Below the pieces are notes generated by a model that was not told the origin of the DNA, did not search any database, and saw nothing but the letters and a program-made list of their open reading frames with translations. This document shows, in pieces, positions 17,870 through 25,999 of a DNA stretch of 37,163 nucleotides (its first letter is position 1; the number at the start of each line of letters is the position of its first letter). The stretch covers positions 1 through 37,163 of the forward strand of contig NZ_WNKY01000056.1 in the NCBI RefSeq assembly GCF_009720825.1, written 5' to 3'. The translations under genes were made by a program, and so were the position numbers. This stretch comes from Duganella radicis (GTDB taxonomy: Bacteria > Pseudomonadota > Gammaproteobacteria > Burkholderiales > Burkholderiaceae_D).

Positions 17870-18808
17870 TTAGTATGGCGAGCCGGTGACGTCGAGTTTG
17901 AGTTGCCAGACGGCGCCGGCGCCGGTGATGTAGAGGGTTTTGCCATCCGCGCCGCCAAACGCCGCGTTCGTCACGTTGGCATCCACCTTGATGGTCGCGA
18001 TCTGCTTGCCGGCCGGGGTGAACACGCGCAGGCGCTTGTCGGTGTGCTCGGTGACGTAGATGTTGCCTTGGCAGTCGATCGCCATGCCGTCCGGGATGCC
18101 CAGCTTTTCCACCAGGTTCTTGCCCTGTTGCGGCACGCCGTTCACGATCGGGTACGCGCGCAGCACGCCGTGGTCGCCCACCATGCCGTTCACGTACAGC
18201 ACATCGCCCTTCGGCGACAGCGAGACGCCGTTCGGGTTTTTCAGGGTGTCGTCCACCACCGTTACTTTGCCGTCGGTCGCCACGCGGTACACGCGGGTTT
18301 TGTCTTGGCCGCCCGGCGCCGCGTCGCGCTGGAAGTCGGGGTCGCTGAAGTACAGGGTGCCGTCCGCCGCCAGCGTCAGGTCGTTCGGCGAGTTGAAGAC
18401 GTTGCCGTTGAACTGGCTCACCACGTCGCTGCGCTTGCCGTCCAGCGTGTAGCGCGACACCGATTTGTATTTGTGCGTGCCGGCAAGCAGGTTGCCTTTG
18501 CCGTCGGTCGCCAGGCCGTTGCTGCCGCTGTCGTCGATCAGGGTGCTGACTTTGCCTTCGCTATCCAGCTTGAGGATGCGCGACGGGAAGCCGGGGCTGA
18601 AGGTGAAGTCGGAGAAGTACAGCGCATCCTTGATCCACACCGGTCCTTCGTACAGGCCCGGCTCGCCACGGGTGCTGTTGGCGGCGGCGATGCGGGTGGC
18701 GGTCAGTTCGCCGGATGGCGCTTTGCCGCTGCACGCGCCCGGCGCGGAGATGGCATAAGGTGCGGCCAGCACGGCGGCCAGGCTGAGGACGAGATGGCGT
18801 AGTTTCAT
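17870..18808 (-). CDS. Secreted SMP-30/gluconolactonase-like beta-propeller protein
   Basis: The 312-residue product has a signal peptide (MKLRHLVLSLAAVLAAPYAISA), so it is probably periplasmic. The mature part is a six-bladed beta-propeller of the SMP-30/gluconolactonase/LRE type. EGPVWIKDALYFSD, SPNDLTLAADGTLYFSDPDF and NPNGVSLSPKGDVLYV are repeated blade motifs, and the E, N and D residues in them correspond to the metal-binding positions of the family. Substrate is unknown; lactone or ester hydrolysis is only a family expectation. Its ATG overlaps the stop of the J-domain gene by 4 bp (ATGA), making it the last gene of the hscC operon, an unusual partner for a cytoplasmic chaperone. Confidence 0.85.
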   Translation of the reverse strand: MKLRHLVLSLAAVLAAPYAISAPGACSGKAPSGELTATRIAAANSTRGEPGLYEGPVWIKDALYFSDFTFSPGFPSRILKLDSEGKVSTLIDDSGSNGLATDGKGNLLAGTHKYKSVSRYTLDGKRSDVVSQFNGNVFNSPNDLTLAADGTLYFSDPDFQRDAAPGGQDKTRVYRVATDGKVTVVDDTLKNPNGVSLSPKGDVLYVNGMVGDHGVLRAYPIVNGVPQQGKNLVEKLGIPDGMAIDCQGNIYVTEHTDKRLRVFTPAGKQIATIKVDANVTNAAFGGADGKTLYITGAGAVWQLKLDVTGSPY

Positions 18809-20223
18809 TGCGATGACCCTGTCGGTACGGTAAATGTCACTTGGAATTTGCGCGGTGTCTCCGGCGGGAAGGGCTGGGACGCGCGCAGCGCTTTTGATGC
18901 GGCCTCATCATAGCTGAGGTTGTCCGAGGTTCGGTACATCATTTGCTGGTAGATGTTGCCCTGGTCGTCCAGTATCACGTTGAATTCGGCCTGATGCTGG
19001 CCGCCGCCAAGCTTGAGCGGGAACACCGGGATCTTGGCACTGATCTCCTTTCGGATGTATTCAGGCAGTGGCTTGAATTCCGGCATGAAGGGTGCAGGGC
19101 TGGACGGGATGATGTTGGCCGGGGTGTCGACGTGGTTGAAGATCACCCGCGCCAGCTGGAGCACCACGATGAACAGAATCCAGCCCATGCGCGGCGAGAT
19201 GCCGAGGTCGATTTTCGGCAGCCAGGATTTTTTCGGCGGCGGCAGCGTTGCGGCGCGTTCCCGCCATTGCCGCACCACGTCCTGGTCGACCATCATCGAC
19301 ATCCACACCGGGAAGTAGGCCATCAGTTTTTCCACGTAGGGCATGTCGCCGCGCAGCTGGTAGTCGGATGGCGCATCGCTCTTGCGCAGCAGGACGATGG
19401 CGGCGCGGTGGATCATTTGCTCGGATTCCGGCAGCTGGTCGAAGATGACGCGCTCGTCGATGGCCTGGTCGACCAGCGCGCCGGCACGGCCCAGTTGCTG
19501 CAGGCGGCGCCGGTCTTCGTTCCAGTGGAACAGTTTGCCCGCGATAACGAACAGGACTTCGTTGCCCGGCTGCCAGCCGCTGGCCAGCAGTTGCGCGATG
19601 TGCGCTTCGAAGTAGATGCGGGCGGTGAGGTTGAGCAGGCGCTCGTCGTCCAGGCTGTGTTGCAGCGCCGCCTGCCATTGCGGCGGATGCTGGACGTGCT
19701 GTTGTCGCAGCAGCGCGGTGGTGGCGGCCAAGAATTCTGCGAACACGGCGGCGGCCAGTTGGGTCGGATCGTCGTGCGGTAGCGGCGGCGTCGCAAGTTC
19801 GGGCGCAGGACCCAGCGTGACGGGTGTGCGCGGAACGCCGTAGTTGGGCACGATGGGCGCCGCAGCCGCAGCCGCAGCCGCAGCCTCCGGCACTACCGCA
19901 CCGGCCGCCGGCTCCGCAGCGTTCGGCGTTGATGCTCCGCCCGTTGTCGCACCGGCCGCCGGCTCCTCAGCGTTCGGCGCCGACGCTGCGCCCGTTGCCG
20001 CATCGGTTGCCGGTGCCGCGGCGTCGGCCTCGCCAGCCTGCCGCTCGCGCCACGCCGCCCATTGCAGCGCGTTGTCATACGCCTCGCGCAATTCCTGGAA
20101 GCCGGCCGCGTCCTGCTCCTGGTCGATCAGCTTGAGCTCGCGCGCATAGGCGCGGCGGATGCTGCGCGCATCGGCATCGCTGTCCAGCCCGAGACGCTGC
20201 AAAAATGGCAGGGTGTCGCGCAT
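18805..20223 (-). CDS. Degenerate J-domain membrane protein, HscC partner (DjlB/DjlC-like)
   Basis: The 472-residue protein begins with a J-domain-like helical segment (about 4-58, SIRRAYARELKLIDQEQD then FQELREAYDNAL) in which the HPD tripeptide is absent. An Ala/Pro-rich linker with a tandem repeat (about 65-150) follows, then a helical middle region (155-330). One membrane segment, MGWILFIVVLQLARVIF, lies at 346-362. The C-terminal ~75 residues (395-468) resemble a TonB/TolA C-terminal fold, ending in ASQPFPPETPRKFQVTFTV. In E. coli HscC works with the membrane J-proteins DjlB and DjlC, and this gene follows hscC by 5 bp, so it is probably its cochaperone. Absence of HPD makes ATPase stimulation doubtful. 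Confidence 0.75.
   Translation of the reverse strand: MRDTLPFLQRLGLDSDADARSIRRAYARELKLIDQEQDAAGFQELREAYDNALQWAAWRERQAGEADAAAPATDAATGAASAPNAEEPAAGATTGGASTPNAAEPAAGAVVPEAAAAAAAAAPIVPNYGVPRTPVTLGPAPELATPPLPHDDPTQLAAAVFAEFLAATTALLRQQHVQHPPQWQAALQHSLDDERLLNLTARIYFEAHIAQLLASGWQPGNEVLFVIAGKLFHWNEDRRRLQQLGRAGALVDQAIDERVIFDQLPESEQMIHRAAIVLLRKSDAPSDYQLRGDMPYVEKLMAYFPVWMSMMVDQDVVRQWRERAATLPPPKKSWLPKIDLGISPRMGWILFIVVLQLARVIFNHVDTPANIIPSSPAPFMPEFKPLPEYIRKEISAKIPVFPLKLGGGQHQAEFNVILDDQGNIYQQMMYRTSDNLSYDEAASKALRASQPFPPETPRKFQVTFTVPTGSSQ
19898..19999 (-). repeat. 51-bp tandem repeat inside the J-domain gene linker
   Basis: Two copies of a 51-bp unit (19898-19948 and 19949-19999) encode a 17-residue Ala/Pro-rich repeat with cores NAAEPAAGA and NAEEPAAGA. 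A run of GCAGCC units encoding poly-Ala lies just beside it (19859-19883). The length is in frame, so copy number could vary without breaking the protein. Confidence 0.75.
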
Positions 20224-20228
20224 GATGC

Positions 20229-21944
20229 TTAGCTCGTGTAGTCAGGCAGGAAGCTCTGGTGCTCCAGTTCGTCCAGCAGCTGGCCGAAGGCTTGGGCGGC
20301 CGGGCCGAACTGTTTCTTGTCCTGCGTCTCCAGCGCCTGCTCGAAGCGGATGATCTGATGCCCCAGATGTTCGCGCCAGTCGCCGCGCAGTTGCTGGTAC
20401 AGGCGTTCGGCGCGCGCCAGCAGGGTGCGGTTTTCCATCTGGTCGCGCGGATGGATTTTCAGCGCCGACAGATCGGCGAAGCGCTGCGCAATTTCCTGCT
20501 CGCTCAGCATGCCGGGATTACCCTCGATCAGCAGCGTGGTGGTCTGCTGGGTCTTGACGATAGTGGCTTCCACTTGCAGCAAGCCGTTCACATCGTAGGT
20601 GAAGCGCACGTCGATCCCCGCTTCCTCCTGCGGCCCGCTCGGCAGGTTCAGTTGCAGTTGGCCCAGCTTGACGTTGTCGGCCGCCATGCGCGCCTCGCCC
20701 TGGTACACGTTCAGCACCATCTTGCGCTGGCTGGCCTGCAAGGGGAAGTAGCGCTTCACGCGGCTGATCGGCACCACGCTGTTGCGCTCGATGATGGGAT
20801 CGAAGTGGCCGTGCGAATAGGCGTCCTGGCTCAGCCGCACCGAGGTGTCCACGCCCAGCGAGTACGGCGAGACGTCGGTCATCACCACCTCGTCCAGCGC
20901 GGCGTCGCGCGCCTTCAGGCCGGCTTGCACGGCCGCGCCCAGCGCCACCACCTCATCCGGATTGATGTCGCACGACGGGAAGCGGCCGAACATGCGCGCC
21001 ACCATGCGCCGCACCATCGGCATGCGCGAGGCGCCGCCGGCCAGCACGATGTTGTCCAGCTCGGTACTGGGCAGCTGGGCGTCGCGCAGCGCGCGGTCGA
21101 CCGGATCGCGCAGGCGCGACAGCAGCGGCGCGCAGAATTTCTCAAACGCCGCCTCGTCCAGCTCCATGCTGTAGTCGCTGCCGTTGTCGCTGAGGCGGAT
21201 GGTGGTGCTGGACGATTCGCTCAGCGCGCGCTTGGCCAGCTCGACCTGCGCGTGCAGGCGCTGCATGAAGCGGGCGTCGTTCTTGTAGGTGGTGGACAGC
21301 TTGTTGTGCTCGAAGAAGCGCTCGACGATGCAGGCCACGAAGTCCTCGCCGCCGAGGAAGTTGTCGCCAGCCGAGGCCCGCACCTCCATCACGTTGTCGA
21401 ACAGGTCCAGCACCGAGACGTCGAAGGTGCCGCCACCCAGGTCGAACACCAGGAACTTGGTTTCGCTGTCGCGCAGGTGGATGCCGTAGGCCAGCGCGGC
21501 GGCGGTCGGCTCGTTCAGCAGGCGGTCGACCTTCAGGCCGGCCAGCTGGCCGGCGGCGCGCGTGGCCTTGCGCTGGGCGTCGGAGAAGTAGGCCGGCACG
21601 GTGATGATGGCCTCGGTCACCGGCTGGCCCAGCACCGCCTCGGCGTCGTCTTTCAGCGCGCGCAGGATCAGCGCCGACAATTCCTCCGGCCGAAAGCCGC
21701 GCGTGCCGAGCTGGATCTGGCGGTCGCTGCCCATGTGGCGCTTGAAGGCGGCGGTGCTGAGCAGCGGATGGGTTTGCAGCCGCTCGCGCGCGGCGCGGCC
21801 GACCAGGATGCTGCCGTCGTCGTCGACGCTGACGCAGGACGGCGTCAGGACGTCGCCCAGGCTGTTGGGGATCAGACGGGCGGCGCCGTTCTCCCATACC
21901 GCGATCAGGCTGTTGGTGGTGCCAAGGTCGATGCCAACTATCAT
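20229..21944 (-). CDS. hscC: Hsp70-family chaperone HscC
   Basis: HscC is a specialised Hsp70 with its own J-proteins. The 571-residue product has the actin-like ATPase signatures IDLGTTNSLIAVWENGA (start), VFDLGGGTFDVSVLD and VLAGGASRMPMVRRMVARMF, and a shortened substrate-binding region. It resembles E. coli HscC (556 residues) more than DnaK (about 640): shared stretches include FKRHMGSD, ASAGDNFLGGEDF, TDVSPYSLGV and ALKIHPRDQMENRTL. AGGA lies 9 nt before the ATG. It heads the operon hscC, J-domain gene, SMP-30-like gene. Clients are unknown. Confidence 0.93.
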   Translation of the reverse strand: MIVGIDLGTTNSLIAVWENGAARLIPNSLGDVLTPSCVSVDDDGSILVGRAARERLQTHPLLSTAAFKRHMGSDRQIQLGTRGFRPEELSALILRALKDDAEAVLGQPVTEAIITVPAYFSDAQRKATRAAGQLAGLKVDRLLNEPTAAALAYGIHLRDSETKFLVFDLGGGTFDVSVLDLFDNVMEVRASAGDNFLGGEDFVACIVERFFEHNKLSTTYKNDARFMQRLHAQVELAKRALSESSSTTIRLSDNGSDYSMELDEAAFEKFCAPLLSRLRDPVDRALRDAQLPSTELDNIVLAGGASRMPMVRRMVARMFGRFPSCDINPDEVVALGAAVQAGLKARDAALDEVVMTDVSPYSLGVDTSVRLSQDAYSHGHFDPIIERNSVVPISRVKRYFPLQASQRKMVLNVYQGEARMAADNVKLGQLQLNLPSGPQEEAGIDVRFTYDVNGLLQVEATIVKTQQTTTLLIEGNPGMLSEQEIAQRFADLSALKIHPRDQMENRTLLARAERLYQQLRGDWREHLGHQIIRFEQALETQDKKQFGPAAQAFGQLLDELEHQSFLPDYTS

Positions 21945-22034
21945 GCGCTGTCCTGTGCTGAATATTTCATCTCAGCATCATAACCCAGAAGCGCGCGATA
22001 GTTGGTAAATTGATAGGGTTTATTGCCTGTCAAG

Positions 22035-23003
22035 TCAGGCGGCGTCGGCTTGCGGGCGGTACACGATCACGCAGTCGCGGCCGGCCTTCTTGGCGGCGTA
22101 CAGGCAGCTGTCGGCGGCGGCCAGCATGGCGGCCACGTCGTTCAGATGCTCCTTGTCGAAGGTGGCCACGCCGATGCTCATGGTCACGTGCGGCCGCGTG
22201 GCCGCCGGCGCGTGGTGGATGTTGAGCGAGGCGATCTTGGCGCGGATGGCTTCCGCGTGCCGCGCCGCCTGTTCGGCGCTGGTGTCCGGCAGCACGGCGG
22301 CGAATTCCTCGCCGCCGTAGCGTGCCGCCAGGTCGGCCGGCCGTTGCAGCATGGAGGCGAAGGCTTCCGCCACCAGGGTCAGGCAGGCGTCGCCCTGCTG
22401 GTGGCCGAAGTGGTCGTTGTAGGCCTTGAAGGAATCGATGTCCATCAGCAGCAGCGACAGCTGGCCTTCGTTGCGCATGGCGCGCCGCAGTTCGCGGTCC
22501 ATGGCGACGTCGAAGTGGCGGCGGTTGGCGATGCCGGTCAGGCCGTCCACATACGATTGCGCGCGCAGCGCCTCGGCCTGGCTGCGCAGCTGGCGCTCGC
22601 GGCCGACGATGGCGCTGATGTCGCTCACCTCGATCAGGCAGAAGCGTTCCTTGCCCTCGTTGAACGGCGTCACCGACACCGCCTGCTCGACCCGCTCGCC
22701 GCCCCAGCTGCCGGCCGGGTAGAGCGGGAACGGCGAGGGATTGAGCGCGGGCGACAGGGTCTGCGGCAGGTTGCTTTGCAGCGCGCTCAGCACCGCCTGT
22801 TCCAGCCGCTGGCCGCGCAGTTCGCCGTACAGGTCGAACAGGTCCTGGCCCAGCACGCGATGGGCCGACTTGCCGGAGCGGCTGGCCATCCACTGGTTCC
22901 ACATGACGATGCGCAGGTCGGCGTCGATCACGATCAGGCCCAGCTGGGCCAGTCCGAGCACGCGCGCGGACAGTTGGGACGGTACAGGGGCGAGTTCTGA
23001 CAT
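22035..23003 (-). CDS. Diguanylate cyclase with N-terminal PAS-like domain
   Basis: The 322-residue protein should make c-di-GMP from two GTP. The N-terminal ~130 residues look like a PAS fold (LGLIVIDADLRIVMWNQWM), so it senses something in the cytoplasm. A helix (about 130-150) leads to the GGDEF domain, which starts at DGLTGIANRRHFD. The active site is GGEEF (230-234), and five residues before it RPAD (221-224) is an intact inhibitory I-site, predicting product feedback. No membrane segment is seen. AGGAAAG precedes the ATG by 6 nt. The gene stands alone between hscC and the small zinc-protein gene. Confidence 0.92.
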   Translation of the reverse strand: MSELAPVPSQLSARVLGLAQLGLIVIDADLRIVMWNQWMASRSGKSAHRVLGQDLFDLYGELRGQRLEQAVLSALQSNLPQTLSPALNPSPFPLYPAGSWGGERVEQAVSVTPFNEGKERFCLIEVSDISAIVGRERQLRSQAEALRAQSYVDGLTGIANRRHFDVAMDRELRRAMRNEGQLSLLLMDIDSFKAYNDHFGHQQGDACLTLVAEAFASMLQRPADLAARYGGEEFAAVLPDTSAEQAARHAEAIRAKIASLNIHHAPAATRPHVTMSIGVATFDKEHLNDVAAMLAAADSCLYAAKKAGRDCVIVYRPQADAA

Positions 23004-23271
23004 GCGTGCTTTCCTGAAAGGAATAATAAACGTGTCCCGATTATAAAGGCAGGCGCGCCCCTTGCCGCACTATCCGCGGCTATCGCCCCCGGCTTTTTCA
23101 TTGAAAAATATTTCCCTGCCCTTTGCCTCAGCGGGGGTCGCATTTATCCTGCTATTATTGTTCGACGCAAATGGATGTGCCGTTTCGGGCAACCGTTGAG
23201 AATTCTCATGCTTGCCTCAATTCCTCTGAAGTAATCTTGCACCTGAGCCTGGCCTGGAAAAGGAGTGGATC

Positions 23272-23481
23272 GTGGAACCGATACAAGAGAGTGTCCCGGA
23301 GGACGGGGCCGGCATGCCGATGCCGGCCGCCGCCAAGCCCGTGCCGCAGGTGCGGTCACGGCAAATGCTGCCGCCCAAGGGCGCCTGCTGGTATTGCGAA
23401 AAACCGCTCGATAATGTGCGCCGCTTCTGCGACAAGGAATGCGCGGACGCGTTTGACGAAGAGAAGGAATACACCCGCTAA
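23272..23481 (+). CDS. Small cysteine-rich, probably zinc-binding protein
   Basis: The 69-residue protein has a disordered Pro/Ala-rich half followed by a compact zinc-ribbon-like module: CWYCEKPLDNVRRFCDKEC, that is C-x2-C-x11-C-x3-C. This four-cysteine arrangement is typical of short bacterial zinc-binding proteins of unknown role. The start is GTG at 23272 with AGGAG 7 nt upstream. It converges with the Hpt gene (6 bp between stops). No partner or pathway can be deduced. Confidence 0.7.
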   Translation: MEPIQESVPEDGAGMPMPAAAKPVPQVRSRQMLPPKGACWYCEKPLDNVRRFCDKECADAFDEEKEYTR

Positions 23482-23487
23482 GCCGGG

Positions 23488-24114
23488 TCAGGCCATGGCC
23501 GCCCGCAAAGTCGCCAGTGCCGTTTCAAAGTCGAACTGGTGCGCCGCCTCTGTCACTTCCTGAAAGACTTCCACTCCCAGGCTTGCCGCCAGCACGGTGG
23601 CTGACTGCTCCAGCACGTCGATGGCCGCACCGTCCCCCTCGTCCAGCAAGCGCGACAGATGCAGCAACAGCATGCGCGTTTCCGGCAGCTGCGCGGCGGA
23701 CGCCGTCGCCGCCGGCGCTTGTGTCGCCAGCAGTTGCCGCGGATCGCCATCCAGGATTTCATCGATCACCGCGATCAGGCCGCGCAGCGCCTGTTCCAGC
23801 TGCGCCAGCAGCGCCGACCAGCTGGCCGGCGGCCCCGCGCACAGCGGCTCCAGCTGCGCCGCCAGCACATACACCTGCTGCGCGCCGATCATGCCGGCCG
23901 CGCCCTTGAGGGTGTGGACGATGCGCTGGCCGTGGCCCGGCTCGCCGTCGTCCAGGGCCTTGCGCGCGTCGCAGCCGCTATCCGGGTAGCGCTGGCGGAA
24001 GCGGCGCAGGATTTGCAGATACAGGCCACGGTCGCCCATCAGCTGCTGCAAGCCGGTTTCCACTTGCAGGATATGGCCGCCGATGGGAGCGGAGGTGCTG
24101 GTTGCGGTCATCAT
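23488..24114 (-). CDS. Hpt-domain phosphotransfer protein
   Basis: Hpt domains relay phosphate between receiver domains in multistep phosphorelays. The N-terminal ~110 residues form a four-helix Hpt module with FRQRYPDSGCDARKAL and the phospho-accepting histidine in VHTLKGAAGMIGA (H67 from this start). The remaining ~100 residues are helical and Ala/Leu-rich, perhaps a second helical-bundle domain without histidine. The frame is open two codons further to a GTG; ATGATG at 24114 is preferred. No kinase or response regulator is adjacent, so its partners are elsewhere. Length (about 208) exceeds a single Hpt domain (about 120). Confidence 0.82.
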   Translation of the reverse strand: MMTATSTSAPIGGHILQVETGLQQLMGDRGLYLQILRRFRQRYPDSGCDARKALDDGEPGHGQRIVHTLKGAAGMIGAQQVYVLAAQLEPLCAGPPASWSALLAQLEQALRGLIAVIDEILDGDPRQLLATQAPAATASAAQLPETRMLLLHLSRLLDEGDGAAIDVLEQSATVLAASLGVEVFQEVTEAAHQFDFETALATLRAAMA

Positions 24115-24175
24115 AAGCACTACGATAGCAGACCGGGCCAGGAGGCATAGTTAAATTCCTGCAACATCCGGCGCT

Positions 24176-25120
24176 TTATTTGGTGGTGAACGACCAGTTG
24201 CGCGTGACCGCCACGCCGGACACCGTGCCGCTGAAGCGGACGTCGTAGGTGGTGGCGCTCTTGAGCGGCGCCAGCGGCACGATGGCGGCCGCGCTGCTGG
24301 TCTCGGCGGTGCCGGCCGCTTCGCTTAGCAGGCGGGTCGCCAGCGCCGAGCCGCCGCGCGGCGCCACGGTAAAGCTCTGCACCGTCACCGTGCTGCCTTG
24401 GTCGGCATGCACGCTGATCGGGTAGCCCACCTCGTTCTGATTCGGCACCGGATCGGGCGATTCGCTGTCGCTGAAGAAATTGACCGGCACATTGGTCTGG
24501 TTGTTGAACGGGTAGCCGACGATCTTGCCCGTGCCCAGCCCGCTGCGGGTGTTCAGCACCGCGAAGTCGGCCGTGAAATAGGTGTAGCTGCCGGGGATGG
24601 TGGCGGCGCCGGTGCCGATGTCGCGGAACACCGGCTCGAAGATGACGAAGCGGTGGTAAATGGCGGTGATCAGTTCCTCGGCCTGGTAAAAGCCCGAGCC
24701 GCTGGTGGTGGCCGAGATGACCTCGCCGGCCGCGTAGTAAGAAGTGCCGGTCAGCTTGTAGCCGGCCGCGTTCAGGCGGTCGGTCAGCGACACGCCGGTA
24801 AAGCCCGGCTGCCCCGCGGTCTGGCTGTGGGTGATGGTGCGGTTGAGCCGCTGGTAGTCCGAATGCCCCTGCGCCGCCGTGTCGATCAGGCTGTTGCGCG
24901 TGAGCGTGGACAAGCCCAGCTGCGCGCGCCGGTAGTTGAACCAGTTATAACCATCGGTGGCCGTGTTGCCGGTGAGCGCGGGCGCGCCCGGTTCCTGGAT
25001 GAGGGGCGGCGTGCTGGTGGTCGGACCGGTGGCGGCGGTGGTATCGCCGCCACCGCCGCCACACGCGGCCAGCAGGGACGAGACCAGCAACGCCGCCAGG
25101 GTAAGCCGCGATTTTTCCAT
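24176..25120 (-). CDS. CAP/SCP-domain lipoprotein
   Basis: The product is a probable lipoprotein: MEKSRLTLAALLVSSLLAAC ends in a lipobox, with the cysteine followed by a glycine run and a Thr/Pro-rich tether. The next ~150 residues fit a CAP/SCP (cysteine-rich secretory, antigen 5, PR-1) domain: YNWFNYRRAQLGL, AAQGHSDY, ITHSQTAGQPGFTGVSLTDR and AGEVISA carry the usual His/Glu pattern. The C-terminal ~100 residues look like an immunoglobulin-like fold (VRFSGTVSGVAVTRNWSF). The frame is open further upstream, but the ATG at 25120 has AGGAG 7 nt before it and starts the signal peptide. Molecular role is unknown; envelope location is inferred. Confidence 0.85.
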   Translation of the reverse strand: MEKSRLTLAALLVSSLLAACGGGGGDTTAATGPTTSTPPLIQEPGAPALTGNTATDGYNWFNYRRAQLGLSTLTRNSLIDTAAQGHSDYQRLNRTITHSQTAGQPGFTGVSLTDRLNAAGYKLTGTSYYAAGEVISATTSGSGFYQAEELITAIYHRFVIFEPVFRDIGTGAATIPGSYTYFTADFAVLNTRSGLGTGKIVGYPFNNQTNVPVNFFSDSESPDPVPNQNEVGYPISVHADQGSTVTVQSFTVAPRGGSALATRLLSEAAGTAETSSAAAIVPLAPLKSATTYDVRFSGTVSGVAVTRNWSFTTK

Positions 25121-25243
25121 GATGAACTCCTGTGCCATGGGAGCGATTCTATGCCGGATTTCAAAACCGCCGCACCCGTTACACATGGTAAGCTTGCCGT
25201 TTCTTTAGGATTGCACGTTTTGAAGCCTTTACGTCACCCGCGC

Positions 25244-25999
25244 ATGCAGCGCGCCAAGTTTGCCTTGCCCAGCATGGTCACGCTGATGTCGATCGCCTGC
25301 GGTTTCGGCAGCATCGTCATTTCGGTCGACAATGCCATGATCGGCGCGGCCCGGGATTACCGCCTGGCTGCCGTGCTGCTGGTGCTGGCCGGCGTGTTCG
25401 ACGCGCTGGACGGCATGGTGGCGCGCGCCACCAACACCCAGTCCGATTTCGGCATGCAGCTCGATTCGATCGCCGACGTGATGAATTTCGGCTGCGCGCC
25501 GGGCCTGCTGCTGTATTGCTGGGGCTTCCAGCAACTGGGTGCCGATTATCCGACCCTGCTGCGCCTGGGCGGCATGGCCAGCTTCTTCTTCGTGGCCTGC
25601 GGCGCGTTGCGGCTGGCGCGCTTCAATGTGAATGTGGGACGCACCGATCCGCGCTATTTCGTCGGCATGCCGATCACGGCCGGCGCGGCCTGCGTGGCCT
25701 CGGTGGTGGTGGCCTGGCCCGACCCGGCCGCCTCGGCGCTGCAAGGCAGCCTGATCGTGCTGCTATTGTTCGTGGTGGGCACGCTGATGGTGTCCACCGT
25801 GCGTTTCCCCAGCTCCAAGCAAAAGAAAAGCCGGACCGCGCTGGTGGTGTTGCTGATCAACCTGGGCTTGCTGGCCTGGCTGCAAGCGCTGTACTTCGTG
25901 CTGTTCTTCGCCTGCTATATTGCCTTCACGCTGGCGCTGAACGCCGCCTGGCGCACCGGCTGGACGGGCATCGCCCCGCCGGTCGTCTACCAGGATTAG
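25244..25999 (+). CDS. pssA: CDP-diacylglycerol-serine O-phosphatidyltransferase
   Basis: The enzyme joins CDP-diacylglycerol and serine to phosphatidylserine, the precursor of phosphatidylethanolamine. The hydrophobic protein holds the complete CDP-alcohol phosphotransferase motif D-G-x2-A-R-x8-G-x3-D-x3-D: D56, G57, A60, R61, G70, D74, D78 (from the ATG chosen). It is followed by several membrane segments and the family's VGMPITAGAAC and STVRFPSSK regions. Start choice is uncertain: ATG 25244 gives 251 residues, but an in-frame TTG at 25220 lies 9 nt after AGGA. The last 4 bp overlap the convergent aldo/keto reductase gene. Confidence 0.92.
   Translation: MQRAKFALPSMVTLMSIACGFGSIVISVDNAMIGAARDYRLAAVLLVLAGVFDALDGMVARATNTQSDFGMQLDSIADVMNFGCAPGLLLYCWGFQQLGADYPTLLRLGGMASFFFVACGALRLARFNVNVGRTDPRYFVGMPITAGAACVASVVVAWPDPAASALQGSLIVLLLFVVGTLMVSTVRFPSSKQKKSRTALVVLLINLGLLAWLQALYFVLFFACYIAFTLALNAAWRTGWTGIAPPVVYQD

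Noticed and set aside
20259..21983. 574-codon + strand open frame opposite hscC
   Set aside because: Composition typical of antisense to GC-rich sequence; hscC is unambiguous on the other strand.
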